DNA of 64,000 nucleotides from Bactericera cockerelli (GCA_024516035.1 CM044958.1:7335316-7399315); one strand, 5' to 3'; counted from the first letter of the stretch, positions 34,027 through 44,744 are shown. Program-made: numbers and translations. Notes: generated by a model from the letters alone, not told the origin.

Positions 34027-34352
34027 AATTGAAAAATTCAGTATTTTTTACTGATTATCATAGAAAATTCATGAGAAAACCGGGCGAGTTAGCTCAAACA
34101 CCTTAACAGCGATAGGTAAGAATGAAGATAAGATTTTAGTGATAAAAAAAAAATTGAAAAACACCCCAGAGAAAATTTTAAAGAAATTGTTTACAAAATT
34201 TTCAAATTTTCCTATTCGATATTTGAATTACGCTATCAATCGATTAGAACGAATCAGCCTCACTTATCTTTTTAAAAAAATCTCACTCTGTCCACTAATT
34301 TTCAACCTCCTTGGAACTCGGCAGTGGTTCTCAAAATTTGTCGAAATACTTA

Positions 34353-34480
34353 CGGCAAAATTAATAGACAAATTCATCACAAGTCAATTACTAAGCGTTG
34401 GTTTTCAATATCTTACACAGTACGCATTCCGTGACTTAGCGCCACAGAGGTATTACAAGAACGTCTGTTAATTCCGCCCC
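34353..34480 (-). mobile_element. MITE, copy 3
   Basis: Inverse of the 2204-2338 element: 'aaaattaatagacaaatt' on the left, 'ccgtgacttagcgccacaga' inside, and 'gtctgttaattccgcccc' on the right. About 330 bp upstream of the oxidase ATG. Confidence 0.75.
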
Positions 34481-34499
34481 TAGTCTTCCAATACTCTGT

Positions 34500-34850
34500 C
34501 TTATACCGCTCAAGCAGGGTCGACGTTGCTCAACCTCATAGTTGAGGTTGATTGGTTTTGGCACATTTTTCACGGCTGGATGCCCTTCCTAGCGCCCACG
34601 ATTTTATTTGAATTAACGTCCTGTATGAGGACGGGGGATTAGGGTAAAAACCCTCCATTCGCTGGGAATCGCACATATCCACATTTTTACCTCACCCAGC
34701 CTGGGTACAGCCGGAAATGCCAGCCTCACATAAACGGAGGGAACAGACTTTTCTGTGTGAAAAGTCTGCTCCGACCGGGGATCGAACTCAGGATCTCTGG
34801 ACTACGGGTAGTAGTCACAACCGTTATGCCACGGTACAAATACTTCGTAA
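34500..34850 (-). repeat. SINE type E, most complete copy
   Basis: On the minus strand the tRNA-like head (TGGCATAACGGTTGTGACTA, then GAGTTCGATCCCCGG) is followed by a hairpin 'gcagacttttcaca.agaaaagtctg' and a body with 'cccaggctgggtgaggta'. It ends with the 'gggcatccagccgtgaaaa' module and the GAGGTTGA hairpin. Shows that the fragments at 120-290, 4140-4290 and 8450-8520 are its distal end. Confidence 0.8.
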
Positions 34851-35039
34851 ATTATAGTAATAATATAATATTATGTATTGATAAAATCTCTCGATCAGTA
34901 GTTTAAAAGCGAGAATACCTACTACCTACTATTCTATTAATTGGTGGTAAACACAACCTTCAAGATAGGCCACATCGAAACTGAATGTACGGCGCAAACG
35001 ACCTGCCCAAGCCGAGTTAAATCGCCTAAAAGGAAAAAA

Positions 35040-35290
35040 AAAAACTGAAATAATTGCAAATAGCAAGTTTCCTCTCTGACAGCGTCGATGACGCGTTGAA
35101 TGCACCGGTTCTCGCAAGACCACCAAAGTTAGGCAACGTCCAGCGAGGTTAAGACTTTCTGAATTTGCATTCCAGCCAAACCCAGGCTGGGTGAGGATAA
35201 TGAGGGTGGCAGGTTTGTGAGTTTGCTGTGAATGGAGGGTAACACCCCCGTCGTGATATGACAATATCGTTGAAAGTGATGTTAAACCCA
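35040..35290 (+). repeat. Dispersed repeat F, best copy
   Basis: Ordered landmarks: 'agcgtcgatgacgcgttgaa', 'caacgtccagcgaggttaag', 'acccaggctgggtgagga', 'ggcaggtttgtgagttt', 'cgtcgtgatatgacaat' and 'gttgaaagtgatgttaaacc'. A 120-codon minus frame crossing it is a shadow. Confidence 0.75.
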
Positions 35291-35633
35291 AAGAAAGTTC
35301 CTCTGTTGAACCTGTAGTCTGTAAGGAAGAAATGATTTCTTCTAAATTCCTAAAAGAATACTTGGGTGACCCTGACCAAACTATTCTTAGAATAGGTCTG
35401 GCTGGGGTATGTTGAACAGTGAGAAGACCAGTGTTTCGCTACAGGAATATAAACAGAGAACTGACTAGCTAACTCTTACAAGCTATAGGCTGGCTTGTAG
35501 TTTCCTAGGGGTTTAATGACTTAGAAAAAGTCCAAGTCCTCTCGATGGTTGAGCGCACATAGACATATAGACTTATAGACACATAGGTAATGATGGTCTT
35601 CAGCCAACTTTGAAATAAACTTTGAACTAAGGT

Positions 35634-35684
35634 AATGATGGTCTTCAGCCAACTTTGAAATAAAGTTGGCTGAAGACCATCATT
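35634..35684. repeat. Perfect 23-bp-stem hairpin with tandem half
   Basis: AATGATGGTCTTCAGCCAAC + TTT (35634-35656), a 5-bp loop GAAAT, then the exact reverse complement (35662-35684). The left arm and its flank are also duplicated directly at 35587-35609. Confidence 0.9.
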
Positions 35685-35884
35685 GCCCCCTCCAGCTGTA
35701 GCCAAGCCCCCAAGCTGGCTACAACAAGATTATTAGGATAATAATGTATCTTGCGAGCTAAAACGATTAGTATAAACAGAAATTGTACACTATATTGTAC
35801 ATATTTAATAATAATAATTATATTATTTGTACTCTCAAAATAAAAATTCCTGATAAAAAAGCAAATCAAAATAGGAAATAGTAT

Positions 35885-36080
35885 GTCCCGGTAGATCAGT
35901 GGTAAAGGCGGCACTCTGTGAATCCAGAGATTCCAGAGGTCACGGGGTTGAAACCCTGCGGGGACATGACAAGTTATCCTCCCGTTTGGGATTTTTACCA
36001 CATAATAATATGTCGTGGGCTTACTGCTGGAATGATGGGACTTAATAGTCCTAATCGGGCAGTATAAACAATGTGATATT
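35885..36080 (+). repeat. tRNA-headed SINE, type H
   Basis: Head TGTCCCGGTAGATCAGTGGT...GGGGTTGAAACCC resembles a tRNA with A and B boxes. The body has 'atgacaagttatcctcccgt' and 'gtgggcttactgctggaatg', with an (ATT)n tail at 36077-36090. A headless relative is at 48605-48745 and a corrupted inverse one at 28025-28142. Confidence 0.75.
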
Positions 36081-36089
36081 ATTATTATT

Positions 36090-36724
36090 ATCATTACTAC
36101 AAGAACAAAAAATAACTTATGAAGTGGCTAATTAAAAAATAATCTGTTACCATTTTGTGAATTAAGAGAAATAAAACATTATTTTTATTTAAAAATAATA
36201 AATAGACAAGAAAAGATCATAATTATGATAATCTTAAATTATTGTAAGCGTAAAATTAAACAGTCGGAATACTTCGAACATGAAGAGCAAAATTCAACTT
36301 CAAGACTGATCAAGGCACTGTAACCGTAATTACAATTACTTTGTTCATTTCATAGCAGTGTAAACAAGGTCTCATTTATTTGAATTTTTATCGAACGATA
36401 TTATTTTCAGGATAAACAATTTTTTTGTAGTTGTTCATCAACAGTGCATCATCCCTACCCAACACACAATAACACTGCAGCCAAATTGTTGAACAACAAA
36501 TTTGGGGTTCAATAGAAGAGAAAGCCACAGGCATTAACCTCACACCTTGCTCCACTACTTATTCTATTGTCTTTTATATTTTATGTCCTGTGTTGCAATA
36601 GTTGCTCTAGTTTGCCAGTAAAGTATTACATAATAATAATAATAATACAATGCTATCTTCCTCTAAACTTGTTTTCTCATTGAACTTCCCATGGGCCACC
36701 AAAGGTGACACGGCCATACGAGAT
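36090..36724. other. AT-rich intergenic, no recognised feature
   Basis: No exon or repeat recognised apart from an (ATA)n run at 36633-36648. The satellite begins with degenerate units at about 36720. Confidence 0.45.
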
Positions 36725-39700
36725 ATCATCTAGCTAGGAATATAACATCATCTAGCTGGACATAGTAATAATAAAAAAATGTTACTTCATCTAGCTAAGA
36801 AAGATATCGTCTAGCTAAGCTAGGACTATGATATAATCTAGCTAAGCTAGCAATATGACACATCTAGTTAAGCTAGCAATATGACGTCATCTAGTTAAGC
36901 TAGGAACATGACGTCATCTAGTTAAGCTAGGAACATGACGTCATCTAGTTAAGCTAGGAATATGACGTCATCTAGCAAGGAATATGACGTCATCTAGTTA
37001 AGCTAGGACTATGACGTCATCTAGCAAGGAATATGACGTCATCTAGTTAAGCTAGCAACATGACGTCATCTAGCAAGGAATATGACGTCATCTAGTTAAG
37101 CTAGGAATATGACGTCATCTAGCAAGGAATATGACGTCATCTAGTTAAGCTAGGAATATGACGTCATCTAGTTAAGCTAGGAATATGACGTCATCTAGCA
37201 AGGAATATGACGTCATCTAGTTAAGCTAGGAATATGACGTCATCTAGTTAAGCTAGGAATATGACGTCATCTAGTTAAGCTAGGAACATGACGTCATCTA
37301 GTTAAGCTAGGAATATGACGTCATCTAGTTAAGCTAGGAATATGACGTCATCTAGTTAAGCTAGGAATATGACGTCATCTAGCAAGGAATATGACGTCAT
37401 CTAGTTAAGCTAGGAATATGACGTCATCTAGCAAGGAATATGACGTCATCTAGCAAGGAATATGACGTCATCTAGTTAAGCTAGGAATATGACGTCATCT
37501 AGCAAGGAATATGACGTCATCTAGTTAAGCTAGAAATATGACGTCATCTAGCAAGGAATATGACGTCATCTAGTTAAGCTAGGAATATGACGTCATCTAG
37601 TTAAGCTAGGAATATGACGTCATCTAGTTAAGCTAGGAACATGACGTCATCTAGTTAAGCTAGGAATATGACGTCATCTAGTTAAGCTAGGAATATGACG
37701 TCATCTAGCAAGGAATATGACGCCATCTAGTTAAGCTAGGAATATGACGTCATCTAGCAAGGAATATGACGTCATCTAGTTAAGCTAGGAATATGACGTC
37801 ATCTAGTTAAGCTAGGAATATGACGTCATCTAGTTAAGCTAGGAACATGACGTCATCTAGTTAAGCTAGGAATATGACGTCATCTAGTTAAGCTAGGAAC
37901 ATGACGTCATATAGTTAAGCTAGGAATATGACGTCATCTAGCAAGGAATATGACGTCATCTAGTTAAGCTAGGAACATGACGTCATCTAGTTAAGCTAGG
38001 AATATGACGTCATCTAGTTAAGCTAGGAATATGATGTCATCTATAAGCGTGACTCATGTGCTAGGTATACAATAAGCGTGACGTCTCTAGTAACTGAATG
38101 TCATCTACAAAATGCTCATTAGCAGGAAGTATTACAGATGACGTCATCTACAAGATATACTATTAGCAGGAATTAGTCTTTAGTAGAACTGACATCTAGC
38201 AGGACTGACTCATAAGATCTTACAAGGAATGGATTAGAAGGAAGCGTCATCTACAAGACTATATCATTACAAGAATATGACTATCTCAGGAATATGAGTC
38301 ACTAAGGATATGACGTCATCTAGAGGAATATGACGTCATAGCAAGAATATGACGTCATCTAGCAAGGAAATGACGTCATCTAGAAAATACGACGTCATTA
38401 GCAAGGAATATGACGTCAACTAGCAAGGATGGTCATCTAGCAAGGACTATAACGTCATCTAGCAAGAATATGACGTCATCTAGAAGGAAATGACGTCATC
38501 TAGCAAGGAAATGACGTCATCTAGCAAGAATATGACGTCATCTAGCAAGGTATAGACGTCATCTAGCAAGGAATATGACGTCATTAGCAAGGAATATGAC
38601 GTCATCTAGCAAGGAATATGACGTATCTAGCAAGGAATATGACGTCATCTAGCAAGGAAATGACGTCATCTACAAGGAATATGACGTCATCTATCAAGGA
38701 ATATGACGTCATCTAGCAAGGAATATGACCTCCTAGCAAGGAATATGACGTCATCTAGCAAGGGATATGACGTCATCTAGCAAGAAATATGACGTCATCT
38801 AGTTAACGTGACAGTCATCTAGTTAAGCTATGACGTCATCTAGTTAAGCTGCGTCATCTAGTTGAGGTGTATGACTCAGTTAAGGATTAGGAACAACGGA
38901 TATCTAGCTAGCAAGAATATGACGTCATCGAAGGAATATACGTCATCTGCAAGGAATATGACGTCATCTAGCAAGGAATATGACGTCATCTAGCAAGGAA
39001 TATGACTCATCTAGTAAGCTAGGAACCATGACGTCATCTAGCAAGGAACATGACGTATCTAGCAAGGATATGACGTCATCTAAAGGAAATATACGTCATC
39101 TAGCAAGGAATATGACCTCATCATAGAAGCGGAATATGACGTCATCTAGCAAGGATTACGTCATCTAGCAAGGAATATGACGTCTTGAGCAAGGAATATG
39201 ACGTCATCTAGTTAAGGTGACGTCATCTAGTTAAGCTAGGAAATGACGTCATCTAGCAAGAAATATGACGTCTATCTAGCATAGGAATATGACGTCATCT
39301 AGCAAGAACTATGACGTCATCTAGCAAGGAATATGACGTCATCTAGCAAGGAATTGACGTCATCTAGTTAAGCGGACGTCATCTAGCAAATAGAGATGAC
39401 GTATCTAGCAAAGGATATGACGTCATTTACAAGAATATGACGTCATCTATCAAGGATATGACGTCATCTAAGCAAGGAAATGAGTACTCATTAGTTAAGC
39501 TAGCAAATGACGTCATCTAGCAAGGAACATGACGTCATCTAGCAAGGAATATGACGTCATCTAGCAAGGAATATGACGTCATCTATTAAGTGAGCAACAT
39601 GACGTCATGAGGATGTACGTCTCTAGTTAAAGCTAGACTTGACGTCACTAGTTAAGCTAGGACTATGACTATTGAGCTAAGGAAATGACGTATCTAGTTA

Positions 39701-41305
39701 AGCTAGAATATGACGTCACTCAAGTTAAGCTCTACTAGAACGTCATCTAGTTAAGCTAGGAATATGACGTCATCTAGTTAAGCTAGGAAATGACGTCATC
39801 TAGCAAGGAATATGACGTCATCTAGTTAAGCTAGGAACATTACGTATCTAGCAAGGAATACGTCATCTATTAGCTAGGAATATGACGTCATTAGTTAAGC
39901 TAGGACTATGACGTCATCTAGTTGATAGGATATGACGTCATTAGCAAGGAATATGACGTCATCTAGTTAAGCTAGGAACATGACGTCATTAGTTAGCTAG
40001 GACTATGACGTCATCTAGTTGAGCTAGGAATATGACGTCATCTAGTTAAGTAGGAATATACGTCATCTAGTTAAGCTAGGACTATGACGTCATCTAGTTA
40101 AGCTAGGAATATGACGTCATCGTTAAGCAGGATATACGTCCATCTAGTTAAGCTAGGTATGACGTCATCTAGTTAAGCTAGGAATATGACGTCATCTAGA
40201 AGGAATATGACGTCATCTAGTTAAGCTAGGAACATGACGTCATCTAGTTAAGCTAGGACTATGACGTCATCTAGTTGAGCTAGGAATATGACGTCATCTA
40301 GTTAAGCTAGGAATATGACGTCATCTAGTTAAGCTAGGACTATGACGTCATCTAGTTAAGCTAGGAATATGACGTCATCTAGTTAAGCTAGGAATATGAC
40401 GTCATCTAGTTAAGCTAGGAATATGACGTCATCTAGTTAAGCTAGGAATATGACGTCATCTAGCAAGGAATATGACGTCATCTAGTTAAGCTAGGAATAT
40501 GACGTCATCTAGTTAAGCTAGGACTATGACGTCATCTAGTTGAGCTAGGAATATGACGTCATCTAGTTAAGCTAGGAATATGACGTCATCTAGCAAGGAA
40601 TATGACGTCATCTAGTTAAGCTAGGAATATGACGTCATCTAGTTAAGCTAGGAATATGACGTCATCTAGCAAGGAATATGACGTCATCTAGTTGAGCTAG
40701 GAATATGACGTCATCTAGCAAGGAATATGACGTCATCTAGTTAAGCTAGGAATATGACGTCATCTAGCAAGGAATATGACGTCATCTAGTTAAGCTAGGA
40801 ATATGACGTCATCTAGTTAAGCTAGGAATATGACGTCATCTAGCAAGGAATATGACGTCATCTAGTTGAGCTAGGAATATGACGTCATCTAGTTAAGCTA
40901 GGACTATGACGTCATCTAGTTAAGCTAGGAATATGACGTCATCTAGCAAGGAATATGACGTCATCTAGTTGAGCTAGTAATATGACGTCATCTAGTTGAG
41001 CGTGACGTCATCTAGTTAAGCGTGACGTCATCTAGCTAAGCTAGGAACATGACGTCATCTAGCAAGGAATATGACGTCATCTAGTTGAGCTAGTAATATG
41101 ACGTCATCTAGTTGAGCGTGACGTCATCTAGTTAAGCGTAACGTCATCTAGCTAAGCTAGGAACATGACGTCATCTAGCAAGGAATATGACGTCATCTAG
41201 CAAGGAATATGACGTCATCTAGCAAGGAATATGACGTCATCTAGCTAAGCGTGACGTCATCTAGCAAGGAATATGACGTCATCTAGCTAAGCGTGACGTC
41301 ATCTA
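36725..41305 (+). repeat. CRE-bearing satellite (27/22/20-bp units)
   Basis: The array mixes a 27-bp unit (ATGACGTCATCTAGTTAAGC + TAGGAAT), a 22-bp unit (ATGACGTCATCTAGCAAGGA + AT) and, at the gene-proximal end, a 20-bp unit (GTGACGTCATCTAGTTGAGC). Nearly every unit contains the perfect palindrome TGACGTCA, the CREB/ATF site; by unit length I estimate well over 100 copies (not counted). Units are clean at 36840-38030 and 40140-41305. The part between carries many small deletions. Left-edge units are degenerate (ATCATCTAGCTAGGAATAT). The right edge runs into the last exon of Tapt1. Confidence 0.97.
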
Positions 41306-41554
41306 GTTGAGCGTGACGTCATCCAGGGTGGACAGGTTGGGCTCGGACTCCGCCCGCTTGAATATCTCGCTGCTGCCGGGGGGGGAGGAGGGGGAGAGCT
41401 GGGCGGGGGGGCGGGGGCGGCTGGGGTCCTCGTCCTGCTGGATGTTGGGGACGCTGCGGCACAGGTTGTTCTCGTTGTCCGCCTCCCCTATGCTCTCCAG
41501 GCAAGCCGCCACGCGCAGCATCTCCTCGTTGAGACACGCGTCCTTGATGGAGAC
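41303..41554 (-). CDS. Tapt1: TAPT1-family protein, terminal coding exon
   Basis: 84 codons including stop, after acceptor CCCCCAG|GTCTCC (41555/41554). Reads VSIKDACLNEEMLRVAACLE, an acidic/Ser/Pro-rich linker (IQQDEDPSRPRPPAQLSPSS), then RAESEPNLSTLDDVTLN and TAG (41305-41303). It is in phase 0 with the preceding exon. The exon is GC-rich and low in repeats, unlike its surroundings, which supports selection on coding. The final residues DDVTLN and the stop fall on satellite units: GATGACGTCACGCTCAACTAG is the 20-bp repeat read on the minus strand. This predicted tail is cytosolic and is the variable part of the family, so I cannot check its end from memory. Confidence 0.82.
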   Translation of the reverse strand, partial: VSIKDACLNEEMLRVAACLESIGEADNENNLCRSVPNIQQDEDPSRPRPPAQLSPSSPPGSSEIFKRAESEPNLSTLDDVTLN

Positions 41555-42023
41555 CTGGGGGGGGGGATGAAAAGGGTTAAGAGACGGAAAGGGTTAACAC
41601 GTTTAGCGCCAAGCCTATATTAGAGATTCATTGTGAGGGAAGGGTTAACACGTTGAGCGCCAAGCCTATATTAGAGATTCGTTGTGAGGGACTAAAGCTC
41701 ATTCATCATTTCAAGTGTCTCGCATCAATTTTCAAGTGTCTCGGACCGAAAAACTCAGTGGGACCAGAGCTATCAGATCCACATAAGAAATACATTGTAT
41801 TGAGTCACATAGACGTACATCATGTCTTCAAAGAGCAACATAGGGTTGGATACAAATACATACTTAATGTCGTGAATAATAAAATACTTGAGGTACACAT
41901 ACGTACCTCATGTCATGAAGAAAAGTTAGCTGAGGTACATACATGTAGCTTGTGAAACTGAACGTTTTAAGTGGCAGAGAACGCCGAAGGAATCAACTTC
42001 GCCCCGGATCACAAGACAATTTT

Positions 42024-42228
42024 TTTTTAAAAACAGATGAATGTTTCACACCCTTTTTTATTTCGCAGCCATGAAACAGGAGCTACTGTATAGACACTTG
42101 TGGTCTGTGTTGTAGCCTGCCCATCCCGTAGTATGCCTCCCCTCTGATGGGCGAGAAGTGACACAATACTTCCCAATTAGGTGCTGGGTCAACACGAGCG
42201 CACCGGAAGGTATCCCTTACAAACGACG
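42024..42228 (-). repeat. SINE type A, head-truncated
   Basis: Matches body and tail of the family from 'aaacagatgaatgtttcaca' to 'ggaaggtatcccttacaaac'. The tRNA-like head is absent. Intronic in Tapt1, same strand as the gene. Confidence 0.8.
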
Positions 42229-42419
42229 GGATATTTATTGAAATATAAAATATTTCTGTTCGATGTACGAGAGACGTCCGAAAAAATAGGGAACGACTGT
42301 CGTAGGGGGTTGTAGGAATGTTTATGAAAAACAAATTATATATTTTTAAGTATTTTTTCCTTTTCCTTAATTATATTGTTGATTGTTTTGTATAAAAAAA
42401 TGAAGTGTAACCTTTGATT

Positions 42420-43193
42420 TCATCTATTCCATCAGCTCTCATTCTCTCTCCCGAGTTAACCAAATCAAGGATTTGGGTGTTATCTTGGACTCAAAGCTCT
42501 CTTTTGTTCCTCATATCACCAATCTCTCCATGAAATGCCATCGTCTTCTCGGCTATGTGTGTAGGAACTCTAAGGATCTGTCTTCTGATGCCTTTAGTCT
42601 TCTTTTCAAATCCTTGGTAAGATCGCTCCTAGAGTACGCTTGTTCTGTATGGTCGCCTTATTATGAAGTGCATGTTAAAATTCTAGAGCGAGTGCAGAAG
42701 AGATTCATCTCTTATTTTCGCTATCGATATCCTGATGTTAATATCCAGTTGGCACTCCTTAAAGACCGCAGAAAAGATCAAGATAGTACTTTTCTTCGGA
42801 AATTGATCACTGGAGATGTAGATTGTGCTGAGCTCTTGGGATTGATCACATTTGACTGTCATCGACGGTTGAGACAACCTAAGACCTTTAGAGTTGACCA
42901 GTGTGTTAATAATTACTCTTACCATCTGCCTTTGAACAGGATGATGCGTGAAGTCAATAACCAGTTATGAAATTGGTAATTATCTTTTTCTATAATTATC
43001 TTTTCTGTAATTATGTTTCTTTTCTTTTTGCTACCGAAGTATTTCACAGTGTTTTTTTTTTATATTTCAGTAATTTGTCATATTTGTAAAATTTTATTTT
43101 AACTGTTATTTTATTTGAAAATGTAAATAGGGCTAAACCCGTCAATAAACACCCGTCTACCGGGCATTATTATTATTATTATTATTATTATTA
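42420..43193 (+). pseudogene. 5'-truncated non-LTR LINE (RT C-terminus and 3' end)
   Basis: The open frame to the stop at 42968-42970 reads KDLGVILDSKLSF...HI, then LFKSLVRSLLEYACSVWSPY, then LERVQKRF. This is the familiar order downstream of the RT catalytic core in Jockey/CR1-type LINEs. The C terminus reads FRVDQCVNNYSYHLPLNRMM. The 3' UTR ends 'aataaacacccgtctaccgg' and an (ATT)n tail at 43168-43193. The frame is intact for 165 codons but lacks endonuclease and the RT core. Inserted antisense in the Tapt1 intron. Confidence 0.85.
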
Positions 43194-43196
43194 AGA

Positions 43197-43275
43197 TTTC
43201 CCGGTTTCAGCGTAGATTTAGTAAAGCGAATTTGAGTCGTTGTGATATCACGAACGTCATTAACACAAATATGAT
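43197..43275 (+). repeat. SINE-like type D body
   Basis: Inverse of the 413-480 and 44475-44530 segments: 'tttagtaaagcgaatttgag', 'tgatatcacgaacgtcatta' and 'acacaaatatgataac'. It abuts the LINE tail and ends about 15 bp from the exon donor. Confidence 0.65.
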
Positions 43276-43289
43276 AACTTTTTACTTAC

Positions 43290-43508
43290 GTTACTATTGG
43301 AGAAGATAGCAGGTCCCACTAGATTACTGGACGGAGTCTCACTCCTCACAGCACTGCTGTCGCCAGTAGGAGAACTGCTTTCTATTGTATTGGACCGCTT
43401 GAACCCTGGACTGCTACATTTCATCGGAGAGGTGGCTGTGTCTTTGGATAAGCTTCGAGGAGGAAGCGTTGTGATCTTCTCCTCACACGGGGTGGAGGAG
43501 CGATGCTC
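43290..43508 (-). CDS. Tapt1: TAPT1-family protein, penultimate coding exon
   Basis: 73 codons in phase 0: EHRSSTPCEEKITTLPPRSL, SKDTATSPMKCSSPGFKRSN, then Ser/Thr-rich sequence ending GPAIFSNSN. Acceptor TTCAGCAG|GAG (43509/43508) and donor AAC|GTAAGT. A tandem CAG allows an alternative acceptor 3 nt upstream (NAGNAG), which would add one Gln. The exon encodes a Ser-rich cytosolic linker after the last membrane segment, with several S/T-P sites. Assigned to the gene by phase, strand and order, since this part of the family is poorly conserved. Confidence 0.8.
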
Positions 43509-43774
43509 CTGCTGAAGTGAGAAGAGGAAGTAAGTGAGAAATATTGTAAGGGATAAAACTTCTAAATTAAATACAGGCAGTTCTCGTCAAAATGCTTGAG
43601 TTAAGCAACGTCCAGCGAGGTTAGGACTTGGTTGATCCCTCGTGAAGCTGACTATCTCATTTAGGAAATATTTACAGACGCAAAGTCTGGGAATATTTTA
43701 GACAAGAGCCGTATTTTTCTTTCTAACCAAAGTGGAATAAAATGAACCAAACTGGAAGCAAGTCATTTTTCTTT

Positions 43775-43852
43775 TGGATCCTGCCCCGCTGGGGATCGAA
43801 CCCAGGTCACCGTGCATGCAATGCCTAGCGCGCTAACTCACTCTAACATGGT
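43775..43852 (-). repeat. tRNA-like head of SINE type B in Tapt1 intron
   Basis: Minus strand: GAGTTAGCGCGCTAGGCATT and GGGTTCGATCCCC, matching 2400-2468 closely. The body is absent. Too degenerate at the acceptor stem to be a functional tRNA. The preceding 43590-43640 holds a repeat F scrap. Confidence 0.7.
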
Positions 43853-44115
43853 GTTATCTTATAAGCATTATATTTTAAGCTAGTTCATAATTTTAGTATT
43901 ATTATACATTAAGCTAGATAGGCCAAATATTGTATTTTAGTTAGCCATGGGTCCGCCCGTTTATTATATGTAAACGTTTATTATTCTTCACAGTTTTTTA
44001 CTTTGAAGACGGGTATACCTTTCTATTATTTTTATATTGTTATAATTTATATTTGTCAAATAAGTGGAAATGTTGTTTAAAAAAAATAAAAAAAAATAAA
44101 AAACAAGACACTCAC

Positions 44116-44337
44116 GTGCTGATGTTGGTGAATGAGGAAGCAGGCCTTGCCCAGGATGACAATGTTGTTGACTATCCTGGTGGTGAAGATACAGGCGTAC
44201 CCCAGCAGCACCAGCAGGTAACTCACAGGACCCCCCAGGCGGAGGGACTGCATCACCACTCGGATCATGACCACTCCTAGGGGCAGGGGGATGAAACCCA
44301 TGCGCCGGGCTACGAGGTCAGAGTGATCTATGAACGC
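44116..44337 (-). CDS. Tapt1: TAPT1-family protein, membrane-domain exon
   Basis: 74 codons, acceptor CCTCAG|GCG and donor CAC|GTGAGTG. Reads AFIDHSDLVARRMGFIPLPL, then GVVMIRVVMQSL, then VSYLLVLLGYACIF and IVNNIVILGKACFLIHQHQH. The ARRMGFIPLPL motif and the following hydrophobic segments match the conserved C-terminal part of TAPT1 (DUF747/PF05346) as I know it from vertebrate TAPT1. TAPT1 proteins are multi-pass ER/ciliary-basal-body membrane proteins affecting secretory traffic, axial patterning and ciliogenesis. The hydrophobic stretches (about 17-30 and 39-67) are predicted membrane segments. Exon, phase and splice sites are intact. Confidence 0.9.
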
Positions 44338-44474
44338 CTGAGGAATAAATAATAATAATAATAATAAAGAATTTTATTATTTATCTACAATGTTTCAATA
44401 TTTATAAATTTCCCTCTAAGTACTATATGTACTTTTAGGGAAGTTAAAAGTTAAAAATAAAGTTAAAAAGTTAA

Positions 44475-44615
44475 TCATATTTGTGTCAATCACTCTCGTG
44501 ATAGCACAACGTCTCAAACTCGCTTTACTAAATCCACGCTGAAACCGGGACTTGAACCACCGCGACCTCCAAGTTACAAGTCCGCCGCCTTATCGATCAA
44601 GCTACTGAGGTCGCC
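44475..44615 (-). repeat. SINE-like type D, fullest copy
   Basis: Body ('atcatatttgtgtcaatcac', 'ctcgctttactaaatccacg') plus head ('ccgggacttgaaccaccg', 'cgccttatcgatcaagct') on the minus strand. Lies in the Tapt1 intron between the broken exon and the membrane exon. Confidence 0.7.
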
Positions 44616-44744
44616 TTATCGATCAAGGAATAAATAATAATATGTAATAAACTCCAACATAACTCCAACAATGAGTGGTCTAAAAATCATTGAAAATTTG
44701 ATAAACAATTTTATTTTGCTTTTATTTTGTACTTATACTTTGAA

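Larger units (their letters stand above)
41555..43289 (-). other. Tapt1 intron holding SINE and LINE fragments
   Basis: Bounded by donor AAC|GTAAGTAAAAAG (43290/43289) and acceptor at 41555. Includes a 49-bp direct duplication at about 41594-41692 (GGGTTAACACGTT.AGCGCCA), a SINE type A, a LINE 3' fragment and a type D body. Confidence 0.75.

Noticed and set aside
36840..41300. Protein-coding tandem repeat
   Set aside because: Unit lengths of 22 and 20 bp are not multiples of three, and CTAG stops occur throughout.
41307..41570. 87-codon plus-strand frame and 72-codon alternate minus frame
   Set aside because: Shadows of the Tapt1 terminal exon, which alone has matching splice sites and phase.
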